39,189 nucleotides of DNA from positions 1 through 39,189 of the forward strand of contig JAEUVW010000352.1 in the NCBI GenBank assembly GCA_016786525.1, given 5' to 3'. The position numbers were made by a program, and so were the translations under genes. The DNA comes from Chitinophagaceae bacterium (lineage in GTDB: Bacteria; Bacteroidota; Bacteroidia; Chitinophagales; Chitinophagaceae). Under the pieces are notes generated by a model. It had not been told where the DNA came from, made no database searches, and was given only the letters and a program-made list of their open reading frames with translations. Shown in pieces: positions 25,626 through 33,192 of the stretch (within the stretch, counting starts at the first letter, position 1; each line of letters starts with the position of its first letter).

Positions 25626-26546
25626 TCAACTGCTCAGCTGCCGGATGTATTGCCGGATGGGATCATCCATTTTCCGGTCTACTCTTTTTACAGCGAAAAA
25701 ACGGATCTCGTCAAGGGGCACATTGTACTGTTCATAGAAGCGTAATCCGCTATAATTGCCGGAACGGATATTGTCTATATCGGCGGGGCTGATGTTCAGC
25801 TGATCCTGCCAGTTGATATAACAGTAATTGTACAACGCACGCTGATGTACCTTATCCTGGCTGAGCGTCGGGAAATAGAATTCCTCTTTGGCGTAAAAAA
25901 GACCTATAGCCAGACGCCGCTGTAAGGCTCTCATGTACTTGCCGTTCAACAAGGTCGACAGCCTGCGGGATGTGCCATGCGCATAGATCTTGTTTATCTC
26001 GTGGTAGCCATCGCGGAGAATGCGATCGACCACAACGTTCATGATTTCTTTTTTATAAAAACTGCCTTCTACCTGGGTGCCCAGTATTTTTTTCAAGCCG
26101 TATCGCCGCATCATTTTGCTCAGCCTGCTGTCTGCACGTGCCCTCTGCAGATGTATCCAGTCGGATGTATCATAGTCGGGGGCTAAATTGTACCCGGAGT
26201 CAAACTGCGTGATGTAGCGGTCCAGCCCGCTTTTGACAAACATATCGTTGCTGGCGTGCAGGCAGAAATAGGTAAACGGTATATTCTGCTCAAGGGCATA
26301 CTGGAAATTGACCACATGCATCTTCATCTGTGTACCGTCTGCGTATCCCGACCATAGGCGGGTGCGGTTGCAGTAAACATGATGATAAGGCGACAGGAGC
26401 TGCTTTGTCTGGTCTACTTCAGCTTCCGGCATCCAGGCTGAAAAGTGCAGCACGATGGCTGCCCCGGGATTGAACCTGAGGAAATTTGCTACCTGGTCGG
26501 CGATGACATAGGGCTGCTCATGTACAGAAATACTGAAAAGAATCAT
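25626..26546 (-). CDS. Glycosyltransferase-like protein (possibly core-2/I-branching, GT14-like)
   Basis: The 306-residue product has no signal peptide or membrane span. Its layout recalls the core-2/I-branching family: an N-terminal ISVHEQPYVIADQVANFL strand-helix, then YFCLHASNDMFVKSG where that family has its substrate loop, EGSFYKKEIMN, and a late acidic AKEEFYFPTL segment. The match is by eye and weak, so the family is uncertain. The start overlaps the stop of the upstream nucleotidyltransferase by four bases (ATGA), so they are co-translated. The context (nucleotidyltransferase, HAD phosphatase, kinase) supports a role in adding a nucleotide-activated group to a surface glycan. The region looks more AT-rich than its flanks. 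Confidence 0.6.
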   Translation of the reverse strand: MILFSISVHEQPYVIADQVANFLRFNPGAAIVLHFSAWMPEAEVDQTKQLLSPYHHVYCNRTRLWSGYADGTQMKMHVVNFQYALEQNIPFTYFCLHASNDMFVKSGLDRYITQFDSGYNLAPDYDTSDWIHLQRARADSRLSKMMRRYGLKKILGTQVEGSFYKKEIMNVVVDRILRDGYHEINKIYAHGTSRRLSTLLNGKYMRALQRRLAIGLFYAKEEFYFPTLSQDKVHQRALYNYCYINWQDQLNISPADIDNIRSGNYSGLRFYEQYNVPLDEIRFFAVKRVDRKMDDPIRQYIRQLSS

Positions 26547-27259
26547 TTTTTCAGGAAGTTGTCTAACTCTTCCGGTGTTCCCAAGATATTTACTTCTTCA
26601 CAAATATCCACGATATACTTTTTTCCTTTTTGGATCAGGTAGTTGTACATCGGTGCGATGTAGAACTCATTTTTTACCCGGATATCGTGGTCAAAATGAT
26701 ATTGCGCCGTTTCCAGAAAATCATCTACGGTATTGAAATGATACAGGCCGGTAAGTGCATTGTTTGAAATGGGTATCTTTTCGGTCGTTTCGATAACATA
26801 GCCGTCTTCGCCGGTCAGCGCAAAACTGAATTTATTTTCACGGGATTCAAATCCACCCAGTACGCCATCTTTTTCCTTAGCCACCAGCTTTCCGGCCAGG
26901 GTGCCGGAATAAAACTGGGTATCGATATTGTAAATAAGGAGATCCGTATTGGGGTCAAACAAATGACGGGCCAGCCAGACCGTTTCGGCCTGGCCTTTTG
27001 TTACAGCATCCAGGAAATGAAATACCAGCTCAAAGCTCCGGCCACCATATATCTGTGTGATCTTTTCTGAAAGAGAGAATTTTTCTTCGTGCTCTTTCAG
27101 CACAATACAGATCATCCGGGTACACAGGTTCAGGGGAAGAGAGTCGACACTCCATTCCAGTAAAGTCTTCCCTTTGGCAACAATCAGCATTTTGGGCACC
27201 TCGAATCCTGCATCTATAAAACGCTGGCCTCTACCGGCCATGGGCAGCACAAAATTCAT
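26543..27259 (-). CDS. Sugar-phosphate-type nucleotidyltransferase
   Basis: The 238-residue product has a Rossmann-like nucleotidyltransferase fold: the signature PMAGRGQRF (6-14) followed by VPKML (21-25), the base-contacting KGQAETV (88-94) and the metal-binding aspartate D113 in IYNIDTQF. Enzymes of this type charge a phosphorylated sugar, alcohol or amine with CTP, UTP or similar. It lacks the C-terminal left-handed helix of glucose-1-phosphate thymidylyltransferases, so it is the short form found in capsule loci and in phosphocholine pathways. It overlaps both neighbours by four bases. The substrate cannot be read from sequence. Confidence 0.85.
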   Translation of the reverse strand: MNFVLPMAGRGQRFIDAGFEVPKMLIVAKGKTLLEWSVDSLPLNLCTRMICIVLKEHEEKFSLSEKITQIYGGRSFELVFHFLDAVTKGQAETVWLARHLFDPNTDLLIYNIDTQFYSGTLAGKLVAKEKDGVLGGFESRENKFSFALTGEDGYVIETTEKIPISNNALTGLYHFNTVDDFLETAQYHFDHDIRVKNEFYIAPMYNYLIQKGKKYIVDICEEVNILGTPEELDNFLKK

Positions 27260-27648
27260 GACTCAGGATTATTAAGCTTCATGCTTTCGGTGGACCGGGG
27301 AAGGTTACTGCCGTCGCCGGCAACAACATCCCAGGCGGAAAACCGCAAAGCATTATCGTCAATGTATAGTTCAGCCCATGGTTTGCCAAAATAAATCTCA
27401 TCGTACTCAATGTTGTTGTCGGCAAGCCACTTGAGGGTTATGCTTCCGATACGCTGCACCACAAGACCTACATTGCCGTTACAGGTCTTCATATGGCGGG
27501 CCGTCTGGATGATGACATAATGACCATTGGCCCGAAGCTCCCGGATTTTTTCCGCGGCGCCAGGCAGGGGCTGTACATCCGCATAGGTTTCATCCGGTCG
27601 CTTTAGTGTACAGATAACACCATCCAGGTCAATACAAATTCTTTTCAT
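27256..27648 (-). CDS. HAD-family phosphatase, capsule-biosynthesis type (EcbF/BcbF-like)
   Basis: The 130-residue HAD protein has nucleophile D7 and acid/base D9 in CIDLDGVIC, T49 in IIQTARH, K89 in FGKP and the acidic pair D97-D98 in LYIDDNA. The phrase ARHMKTCNGNVG and the short length match the small phosphatases found in capsule loci of Pasteurellaceae and Campylobacter (EcbF/BcbF family). Such enzymes probably remove a phosphate from a pathway intermediate; the substrate is unknown. The ATGA overlap with the nucleotidyltransferase and the nine-base gap to the kinase gene place it firmly in the same operon. Confidence 0.85.
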   Translation of the reverse strand: MKRICIDLDGVICTLKRPDETYADVQPLPGAAEKIRELRANGHYVIIQTARHMKTCNGNVGLVVQRIGSITLKWLADNNIEYDEIYFGKPWAELYIDDNALRFSAWDVVAGDGSNLPRSTESMKLNNPES

Positions 27649-27657
27649 AAACAGGTA

Positions 27658-29259
27658 CTATTTTATATAATGGTTGACAAAGGAAAGACCATGTGCATAC
27701 ATTAATCTTTGCCGCTGTTTGTTGTCGGCATGAAGCGGGCACATGGAAAGGAACAACAGCCCGACAATGAACAGGATGTTTTCCTGTTTCATATTCATTT
27801 TGTCAACAAGGTTTGCGCTTAACCGGTCCAGGCTTGCCTGGTTTTCCCTTTCAGGAAAAGAATAGCGGATATCATTTGCCCGCTCCTGGTAATAAAAGAG
27901 GTTATTGACAATATAATCGTAATGCCCTACCGTTGAATGGAGCAGTTTGGCGAGGTCATATTTTTTATCGCCGTAGATGCCCACACACAGCTCGCCGAAG
28001 CTGCCCCTGGGGTCTATAAGCTTTATGGTGTCGCTGACGGTATCGTAGAGGATATTATTGAAGCAGAAATCCCCGTGCATCACACAGAAATCTTCTTCCT
28101 GGTACAAGGAGTCTATTTTCTGCGCAATAGCCGTTTTTATCGACCATACATTTGAACATACAACTCCATTTACGGTAATTGTTTCGCTCGTCCGGAACAG
28201 GTCGTCAGGGGAAAGGCTGTTCAAAAAATCTTCGATCCTGTTCCATGTTTTGTTCAGGTAAAAATCTTCAAAGGCTTTTTTGCCGATAGAGTATGGATGC
28301 GCTCCCTTTTTTGAGAGCGTAAAATAAAGACCGTCGAATATACGGGCCCATTGAAGCGGCTCTAATGTCCGGTACAGCTGGTATTCGGAAAGGTTGGGGT
28401 AACCATAGTATTCCATCTCGACCTTACCGGTATTATGGTCCGACGAAAGCAACCTCGGGTAAAGGATTTGCAGTTCTTTGGGAAGCATCTGCACATAGTT
28501 GATCTCGTGCTGCAGCTTGTCTTTATTTTTACTACGCTTGGTTAATATGCCGGTATAGTTGTCTACCGTGATGGTATTGAAGCTACGGCTGGAAATTAAT
28601 CTCTTCCGGGCTATGGCATAGTTGATCTCATGGCCGGTATCAATCCATTCTGCTTTGGAAAAAGTAAGCGGTGCTTGTTGGTGCAAGGCAATAACAAGTT
28701 CCAAAAGATCTGTTTTATTGCTGATGCCGCTCAATGACTTATTGATAAGCGCCCGGGAGCTCCTTACAATACCCATAAACGCATAAAACGTTTGAGGTCC
28801 ATTCTGGCTTTTCCTGTGCAAGAGGATCTGGTCATCTTCATACAGCATACCGGAATAATCTCCATGACTGGAGGGCTGAGTATCGAATACGGCAGAATGC
28901 TGCAGTACTGGCGCTGTGGGTATGGTTGTTCCTAAATTCACGATCACTTCTTCCTCCCTCACCTGTTGCATCACCTGCTCCAGGGTATCACATACGCCGG
29001 TACTATCAGTGATGGTCATCAACTCAACATGCGTGTAATAGGCAAGCTCTTTCCGGAACAGGTCTTCGTCTTCCTTATTAATCGCCACCAGGATCCGTGC
29101 ATCAGTATTTTCGTAAAACGCAAGAATAAAAGACAGCGTACTTCTGGAGGCAATCGGCACTAATGCCGGGCTATTATATAAGAAGGAATAGCTCTTATAC
29201 TTTTGTTTTACAGACCCTGCAGCGAGAATGACCACTGCTAATGAATGTTGTTGTGACAT
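27658..29259 (-). CDS. Fusion of a degraded nucleotidyltransferase domain and an APH/choline-kinase-like domain
   Basis: The product is 533 residues. The first 240 or so resemble a nucleotidyltransferase (LAVVILAAGS at 7-16), but the GxGTR-type loop reads GSVKQKYKS and the strand that normally carries the metal-binding aspartate reads VNLGTTIPTAP. That domain is therefore probably inactive or altered. The C-terminal half is a small-molecule kinase of the aminoglycoside/choline kinase fold, with catalytic HGDFCFNN (395-402) and metal-binding D416 in LIDPRG. It is likely to phosphorylate a small alcohol, amine or sugar that the neighbouring enzymes then activate. It is the first gene of the four-gene block, 42 bases after the arginase-like gene. 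Confidence 0.78.
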   Translation of the reverse strand: MSQQHSLAVVILAAGSVKQKYKSYSFLYNSPALVPIASRSTLSFILAFYENTDARILVAINKEDEDLFRKELAYYTHVELMTITDSTGVCDTLEQVMQQVREEEVIVNLGTTIPTAPVLQHSAVFDTQPSSHGDYSGMLYEDDQILLHRKSQNGPQTFYAFMGIVRSSRALINKSLSGISNKTDLLELVIALHQQAPLTFSKAEWIDTGHEINYAIARKRLISSRSFNTITVDNYTGILTKRSKNKDKLQHEINYVQMLPKELQILYPRLLSSDHNTGKVEMEYYGYPNLSEYQLYRTLEPLQWARIFDGLYFTLSKKGAHPYSIGKKAFEDFYLNKTWNRIEDFLNSLSPDDLFRTSETITVNGVVCSNVWSIKTAIAQKIDSLYQEEDFCVMHGDFCFNNILYDTVSDTIKLIDPRGSFGELCVGIYGDKKYDLAKLLHSTVGHYDYIVNNLFYYQERANDIRYSFPERENQASLDRLSANLVDKMNMKQENILFIVGLLFLSMCPLHADNKQRQRLMYAHGLSFVNHYIK

Positions 29260-29301
29260 CAGAATTTTTTAAAAGCAAGCAGGAAAATAGGGTAGGTGGG
29301 T

Positions 29302-30438
29302 TTAGCTTCTTTCCTGTATCCGTAGCCACCGCTCCGGGATTTCGTTTTCACTGGCCAGCAGGTAATCGTTGTAACTGCAGGGCTCCATCATGCCATCGGG
29401 CAATTGCATCCACCAGCGGTTGCTGCGTTTGCTTTTCAGGAACATGATGTCGTTGCCGGTAAATTGTACGTGGTATTCCACAAATTCGTTCCTGTCGGAC
29501 AGAGAAGCCTCGCTTTTCCTCAGGAAGAAGCCATCGATAAAGTACCAGAGCATCTGGGCTGCAAGCGTTGCGGTCATGTTATCTTTATCCGCCCGTTCAT
29601 CCAGACCATAGATACCAAAGGAGCTGAGTGCATCGCTCATGCCTGCAAAGCGGGTGAGCACACAGGCTTCTTCGCCGCTGAACCCGTTCGGACTGCCGGT
29701 CTTATTCATCGGGGCGTCGCTGTATTTTACCGCATTCATATCAAAGCTGAACAGGTGGCTGTTGCGCAATACCGGTTCCATGTCTTCGATATGCTCTTTT
29801 ACTTTGCCGAGACGGAAAAAGTCGAAGCGGATCTTGTCCAGTGTCTCCAATACCACCGGGTTTACATAATAGCTCTGGAAGCCGATATGGCTGTAGTGTC
29901 CGATAAAGTTGGGGCTGCCGGTGAGCATATCCATCAGGAAGCTGCGCGCCGTGGCTACTTCCGACTCGTCGAGGTCTACCAGCATATCGACCACAGCGGC
30001 ATTGATGATCTGCTCTGCTCTTTTGAATACTTCATACTGCAGTAAGGTGAGGTCGTGACTGCCTCCCAGGATAATGACCGTTTTGCCGGCAGCATGCAAT
30101 TCCTGCAGTACGATGCGCAGCGCAGCCCTGGTATCGTCTGCCGTAGCGCCCTGCAGTATATTCCCGGCATCATAGATGCGGATACCGGAATGCCAGTTGT
30201 ACAATTGGTAAAACTGTGCCCTTATTGCATCGGGGCTGCTGCTGTAGTGCGTGGTATCCTGCTGTTCCCCGCGGATCTCGCCGCAGCCCAGCAATACGAT
30301 ATCTGCATCAGCGCAATCGAAATGACCATTGGCAGGATAGGAAACCTGGGCCCCCCACTGCAGGGGTTCAAATGCACTCTGATCGATTGTTTCTATATAG
30401 TGCCGGGTGGAAAAGAAGGAGTGAAGGTCTTGCATCAT
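29302..30438 (-). CDS. Arginase/formimidoylglutamase superfamily protein with altered metal ligands
   Basis: The 378-residue product has the ureohydrolase fold landmarks, but only four of the six usual manganese ligands. H128 (GGSHDLT), D151 and D155 (DMLVD) and D233 (SFDMNA) are present. The histidine of the DAHxD motif is L153 and the second aspartate of the SxDxD motif is N235. The rest is well preserved (GFSGEEACVLTRFAG, MLWYFIDGFFLRK), so this looks like a distinct, selected lineage rather than decay. The activity may be lost or changed. The ATG at 30438 is chosen; another at 30435 and one at 30456 are possible. It lies 64 bases downstream of folB on the same strand. Confidence 0.82.
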   Translation of the reverse strand: MMQDLHSFFSTRHYIETIDQSAFEPLQWGAQVSYPANGHFDCADADIVLLGCGEIRGEQQDTTHYSSSPDAIRAQFYQLYNWHSGIRIYDAGNILQGATADDTRAALRIVLQELHAAGKTVIILGGSHDLTLLQYEVFKRAEQIINAAVVDMLVDLDESEVATARSFLMDMLTGSPNFIGHYSHIGFQSYYVNPVVLETLDKIRFDFFRLGKVKEHIEDMEPVLRNSHLFSFDMNAVKYSDAPMNKTGSPNGFSGEEACVLTRFAGMSDALSSFGIYGLDERADKDNMTATLAAQMLWYFIDGFFLRKSEASLSDRNEFVEYHVQFTGNDIMFLKSKRSNRWWMQLPDGMMEPCSYNDYLLASENEIPERWLRIQERS

Positions 30439-30502
30439 GCCACAAATGTAAGGCAATTCGCCAAGGGGAGTGTGCCGGGTGAAATACTATTTTGCGGTAC
30501 AA

Positions 30503-30841
30503 TCAGGCTTCAAAAACGACCCGGGCGTAAGCCATGTTTCCCGGCATCGGGGGCTGCAGTTTGCTGACCGCAACCTTTATTTTCAGTACAAACGGGAATG
30601 CTGCGTATGCCGCAGCATGAATATCCTGCGCTACCCGTTCCAGGGTTTGTTCCTTGGTCACAAAGGCATTCCTGATAATGTTGTTCAGAACGGTGTAATC
30701 GACAAAGCGGCCCCCGGCCACATCGCTTATTGCTGTCTGTACATCGATGTCCACTTCAAAGCGGTTGCCCAGTACCCATTCTTCGGGATACAGGCCAAAG
30801 GGAGCCAGCACTTCGACTTTATGCAGGGAGATCGTAAACAT
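30503..30841 (-). CDS. folB: Dihydroneopterin aldolase
   Basis: This enzyme splits 7,8-dihydroneopterin to 6-hydroxymethyl-dihydropterin and glycolaldehyde in folate synthesis. The 112-residue product is of normal length for the family. It shows the N-terminal FGLYPEEWVLGNRFEVDI with its catalytic-site glutamate, VDYTVLNNII, TLERVAQDI, and the C-terminal active-site lysine in VSKLQPP. Its ATG overlaps the stop of the preceding 107-residue gene by one base (TGATG), so translation is coupled. Confidence 0.93.
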   Translation of the reverse strand: MFTISLHKVEVLAPFGLYPEEWVLGNRFEVDIDVQTAISDVAGGRFVDYTVLNNIIRNAFVTKEQTLERVAQDIHAAAYAAFPFVLKIKVAVSKLQPPMPGNMAYARVVFEA

Positions 30842-31164
30842 CAGTACAGGTCTATGGAGTAAAGCAGGGTTTTATCTGTGCCTTTGATGCCATAAAGTTT
30901 GTTGCCCGACACTTCGAAACCCTCGTAGAGTGCCATCAGCTGCTCAGCGAGGCGGATACGGCGCTCTTCATCATCCAGTTCCATGATCTCTTCCTCGTCG
31001 GTAAGGCTTGCTTTATACTCCTGGAACTCCTTGTGGTCCAGCACCTCCCGGTCAATCACCTGCATCAGCGCGGCAACTTCCGATGTGGCTTCACCCAAGC
31101 CAAAATCAAACAATTGCTCCAGCAGGGTTTCTTCGTCTTTGAATGTCTGGTTCTGGATATACAT
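30841..31164 (-). CDS. Small acidic protein of unknown function
   Basis: The 107-residue product is strongly acidic in its middle (LTDEEEIMELDDEERR) and predicted mostly helical, with no cysteine, signal peptide or membrane span. I do not recognise a family. It is coupled to folB by a one-base stop/start overlap, which suggests a joint transcript but not necessarily a joint function. A perfect CAAAnnTA box at 31173-31180 lies only eight bases before its ATG, which would give a very short or absent leader. Confidence 0.8.
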   Translation of the reverse strand: MYIQNQTFKDEETLLEQLFDFGLGEATSEVAALMQVIDREVLDHKEFQEYKASLTDEEEIMELDDEERRIRLAEQLMALYEGFEVSGNKLYGIKGTDKTLLYSIDLY

Positions 31165-31172
31165 AACGAGTA

Positions 31173-31180
31173 CAAAAGTA
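31173..31180 (-). promoter_or_regulatory. -7 box of the small-protein/folB transcript
   Basis: On the minus strand this reads TACTTTTG, a perfect TAnnTTTG, eight bases before the ATG. The expected -33 area overlaps the A run and hairpin of the neighbouring terminator, and no TTTG is present. Confidence 0.45.
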
Positions 31181-31192
31181 GCCTCTTTTCCA

Positions 31193-31221
31193 TAAAAAAG
31201 CCGGGCTGATATCAGCCCGGC
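31193..31221 (-). terminator. Terminator of the C1 peptidase gene
   Basis: A perfect 22-base palindrome (31200-31221, 11-base arms, so a few central bases form the loop) is followed on the minus strand by six Ts. It is 22 bases past the C1 peptidase stop. Confidence 0.9.
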
Positions 31222-31243
31222 CTGGTTCTTTATCGGTCAACAC

Positions 31244-32425
31244 TTAGTTGATATTCATTTTCTGCCTGAATGCAGGGGGAATCCCGTTCTTGTTCAGTAG
31301 GAAGGCTGTGGTCTTGTATTGCACGTACGCTTTGGTGACATACAGGTAGCCTTTGTAATCGTTGGTTGTGCCCCAGCTGTTTTTCACCAGGTAGTACTCG
31401 CGGCCGGTCTGGTCTGTGGCCGTTCCTACGATGTGCATGCCATGGTCGTCGGTAGTGCTGTAATTATCGAAGGCCTGCTGGCGCATAGCGGGAGTGATGG
31501 TGCGTTCCGGTTTCGGTCCGTTGAAGATTTCTTTCTTTTCGGAATCGTTCATGTCGTCGTAGTCTTTTTCAGGAACATAGGCGATACCATTTTTCCAGCT
31601 AAACGATTTTTCGCTGACATCTGTAGCCCAGGATATGGAATATCCTTTTTCCAGTGCATAATCGATAATGTCGGTCATGTCTTTCATTTTCACATTGTAG
31701 ACCTTATCGAAGCTCCAGTTGTCCGGTACCATCAGCATGGTCTTTTTGTAGTAAGGCTTGTCGGTAAACGAAGACAATTCCACATAGTTGTTGGCATTGA
31801 GGCCCACCACTTCGTCGGCAAAGCTTTCGGGGGTATAGGTTTTGCCGTTCCATTTGAAGGTCTCAGGTACTTCACCCAGGTAGCTGTCCATCACCGCGGT
31901 GAATGCTTTCTTCCAGTTCGGAGACAGCTTGCCATTGGGGTTTTTCACCAGCGCATCCAGCATGCCCTGCAATACGGCCTGCATTTCTGCAAATTTATTT
32001 TTCGTCATACCATAGTTCAGGCCGGTATACGCGCTTTGCGGCATAGCGCCGTATTTGCCATACATGTTGATCACATCGTGGCAGGCGCCACCATCTCCCC
32101 AGGCTACAGAGCCATGCATGCGGATGTAGGCATCTGCTTTCTCCAGGTATACATTTCTTGCAGAATAGATCTGCGCCAGTTCAACCGGTTTTTTACCGGC
32201 GCGCATCATTTCGCTTTCCAGGAAGGAGTTGGTGCTGTAGCTCCAGCAGGTGCCGGAACTCGCCTGGTTCTTTACTGAAGTCCTTTCGAGGTCTATCCCT
32301 TTCGTAAATACGAATTTGGCTTTAGAACTGTCGCTGCTGTTCTTTTCGATTTTCTTGACCAGATCGTCCTGCGCCAAAGCGCAGAGCGGGAATATTGCCG
32401 AAGCAACAAAAAATAATTTCTTCAT
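31244..32425 (-). CDS. Secreted C1B-type cysteine aminopeptidase (bleomycin-hydrolase-like)
   Basis: The 393-residue product is a papain-fold peptidase related to aminopeptidase C and bleomycin hydrolase. The catalytic cysteine is C60 in NQASSGTCWSYS, the histidine is H331 in DDHGMHIVG, and the asparagine is N349 in LVKNSWG. The insertion pattern (GDGGACHDVINMYGKYG) fits the C1B subfamily. Unlike cytoplasmic PepC it starts with a signal peptide (MKKLFF, cleavage near LCALAQ), so it acts in the periplasm or outside, presumably trimming peptides. It stands alone on its transcript, ending in a strong terminator. Confidence 0.94.
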   Translation of the reverse strand: MKKLFFVASAIFPLCALAQDDLVKKIEKNSSDSSKAKFVFTKGIDLERTSVKNQASSGTCWSYSTNSFLESEMMRAGKKPVELAQIYSARNVYLEKADAYIRMHGSVAWGDGGACHDVINMYGKYGAMPQSAYTGLNYGMTKNKFAEMQAVLQGMLDALVKNPNGKLSPNWKKAFTAVMDSYLGEVPETFKWNGKTYTPESFADEVVGLNANNYVELSSFTDKPYYKKTMLMVPDNWSFDKVYNVKMKDMTDIIDYALEKGYSISWATDVSEKSFSWKNGIAYVPEKDYDDMNDSEKKEIFNGPKPERTITPAMRQQAFDNYSTTDDHGMHIVGTATDQTGREYYLVKNSWGTTNDYKGYLYVTKAYVQYKTTAFLLNKNGIPPAFRQKMNIN

Positions 32426-32450
32426 TATTGTATCAGGGAAATTTGAGGCG

Positions 32451-32458
32451 CTAAGTTA
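32451..32458 (-). promoter_or_regulatory. Weak -7 box for the C1 peptidase gene
   Basis: On the minus strand this reads TAACTTAG, one mismatch from TAnnTTTG, with a TTG 18 bases further upstream. The ATG is 25 bases downstream. Confidence 0.3.
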
Positions 32459-32527
32459 CGACGCAGGCGCTGAAAACAAGCATTGCAGGGCGTGAAAAAC
32501 AAGGTGAGCTTTTCCTTGCAGGGGTTG

Positions 32528-32535
32528 TATTTTTG
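32528..32535 (+). promoter_or_regulatory. -7 box directly in front of the hexapeptide-protein ATG
   Basis: TATTTTTG is a perfect TAnnTTTG ending four bases before the ATG at 32540. Transcription would begin at or inside the start codon, implying a leaderless mRNA if the box is used. No -33 TTTG is seen. Confidence 0.45.
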
Positions 32536-32539
32536 CAGT

Positions 32540-33136
32540 ATGATCTATTCTTTCAAAGGATTCATTCCTGTAGTACACCCCTCTTCTTTTGTTCACCCGC
32601 AAGCCGCCGTTACCGGCAATGTGATCATCGGGAAAAATGTATACATAGGGCCTGGCGCAGCCTTGCGCGGCGACTGGGGCGGCATCGTCATAGAAGATGG
32701 TTGCAATGTGCAGGAAAACTGTACGATCCACATGTTCCCCGGCAAAACGGTGCTGCTGAAAGAAGCGGCACATATAGGTCACGGGGCCATCATCCATGGG
32801 GGTACGATAGGGCGCAACAGTATGATCGGCATGAATGCGGTGATCATGGACGACGTGGAGATCGGCGATGAATGCATCGTGGGCGCACTCTCCTTTGTCA
32901 ATGCGAATACCCATATCCCTGCCCGCTCCCTGGTCGTGGGCAACCCCGGCAAGATCATCAAACAGGTCAGTGATGAAATGATACTCTGGAAAACGAAAGG
33001 AACCCAACTCTATCAGCAATTGCCGGCAGACTGCTATGAGAGCCTGGTAGCCTGCGAGGCACTGACGGAAATACCCGCTGAACGGCCCGCACAGGAAACA
33101 CTATACGATACCTGGGAACAGATAAAAGGCAAATAA
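32540..33136 (+). CDS. Gamma-carbonic-anhydrase-like hexapeptide-repeat protein
   Basis: The 198-residue product has left-handed beta-helix hexapeptide repeats (VTGNVIIGKNVYIGPGAALRGD). The three metal-binding histidines of the gamma carbonic anhydrase/PaaY/CaiE group are H64 (TIHMF), H81 and H86 (HIGHGAIIHGG). Members of this group may hydrate CO2, hydrolyse thioesters or have unknown roles, so the activity is open. A helical C-terminal tail follows from about residue 150. The ATG at 32540 matches the family start (MIYSFKG). A bidirectional terminator follows. Confidence 0.9.
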   Translation: MIYSFKGFIPVVHPSSFVHPQAAVTGNVIIGKNVYIGPGAALRGDWGGIVIEDGCNVQENCTIHMFPGKTVLLKEAAHIGHGAIIHGGTIGRNSMIGMNAVIMDDVEIGDECIVGALSFVNANTHIPARSLVVGNPGKIIKQVSDEMILWKTKGTQLYQQLPADCYESLVACEALTEIPAERPAQETLYDTWEQIKGK

Positions 33137-33170
33137 AAAAACCGCAGTCCTAAAAAGGCTGCGGTTTTTT
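33135..33170. terminator. Bidirectional terminator between convergent genes
   Basis: The stem ccgcag/ctgcgg is extended by an A run on one side and a T run on the other, so it can end transcription on both strands. It sits between the hexapeptide protein and the convergent membrane protein. Confidence 0.88.
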
Positions 33171-33192
33171 ATTGTTCAGCAGTTTGTATCTG

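Noticed and set aside
31319..32278. A 319-codon open frame on the plus strand
   Set aside because: It is antisense to the C1 peptidase; the composition is rich in F, H and V, as expected for a shadow frame.
32540..33136. Acetyltransferase function for the hexapeptide protein
   Set aside because: The histidine triad (H64, H81, H86) fits the gamma carbonic anhydrase group better than hexapeptide acetyltransferases.
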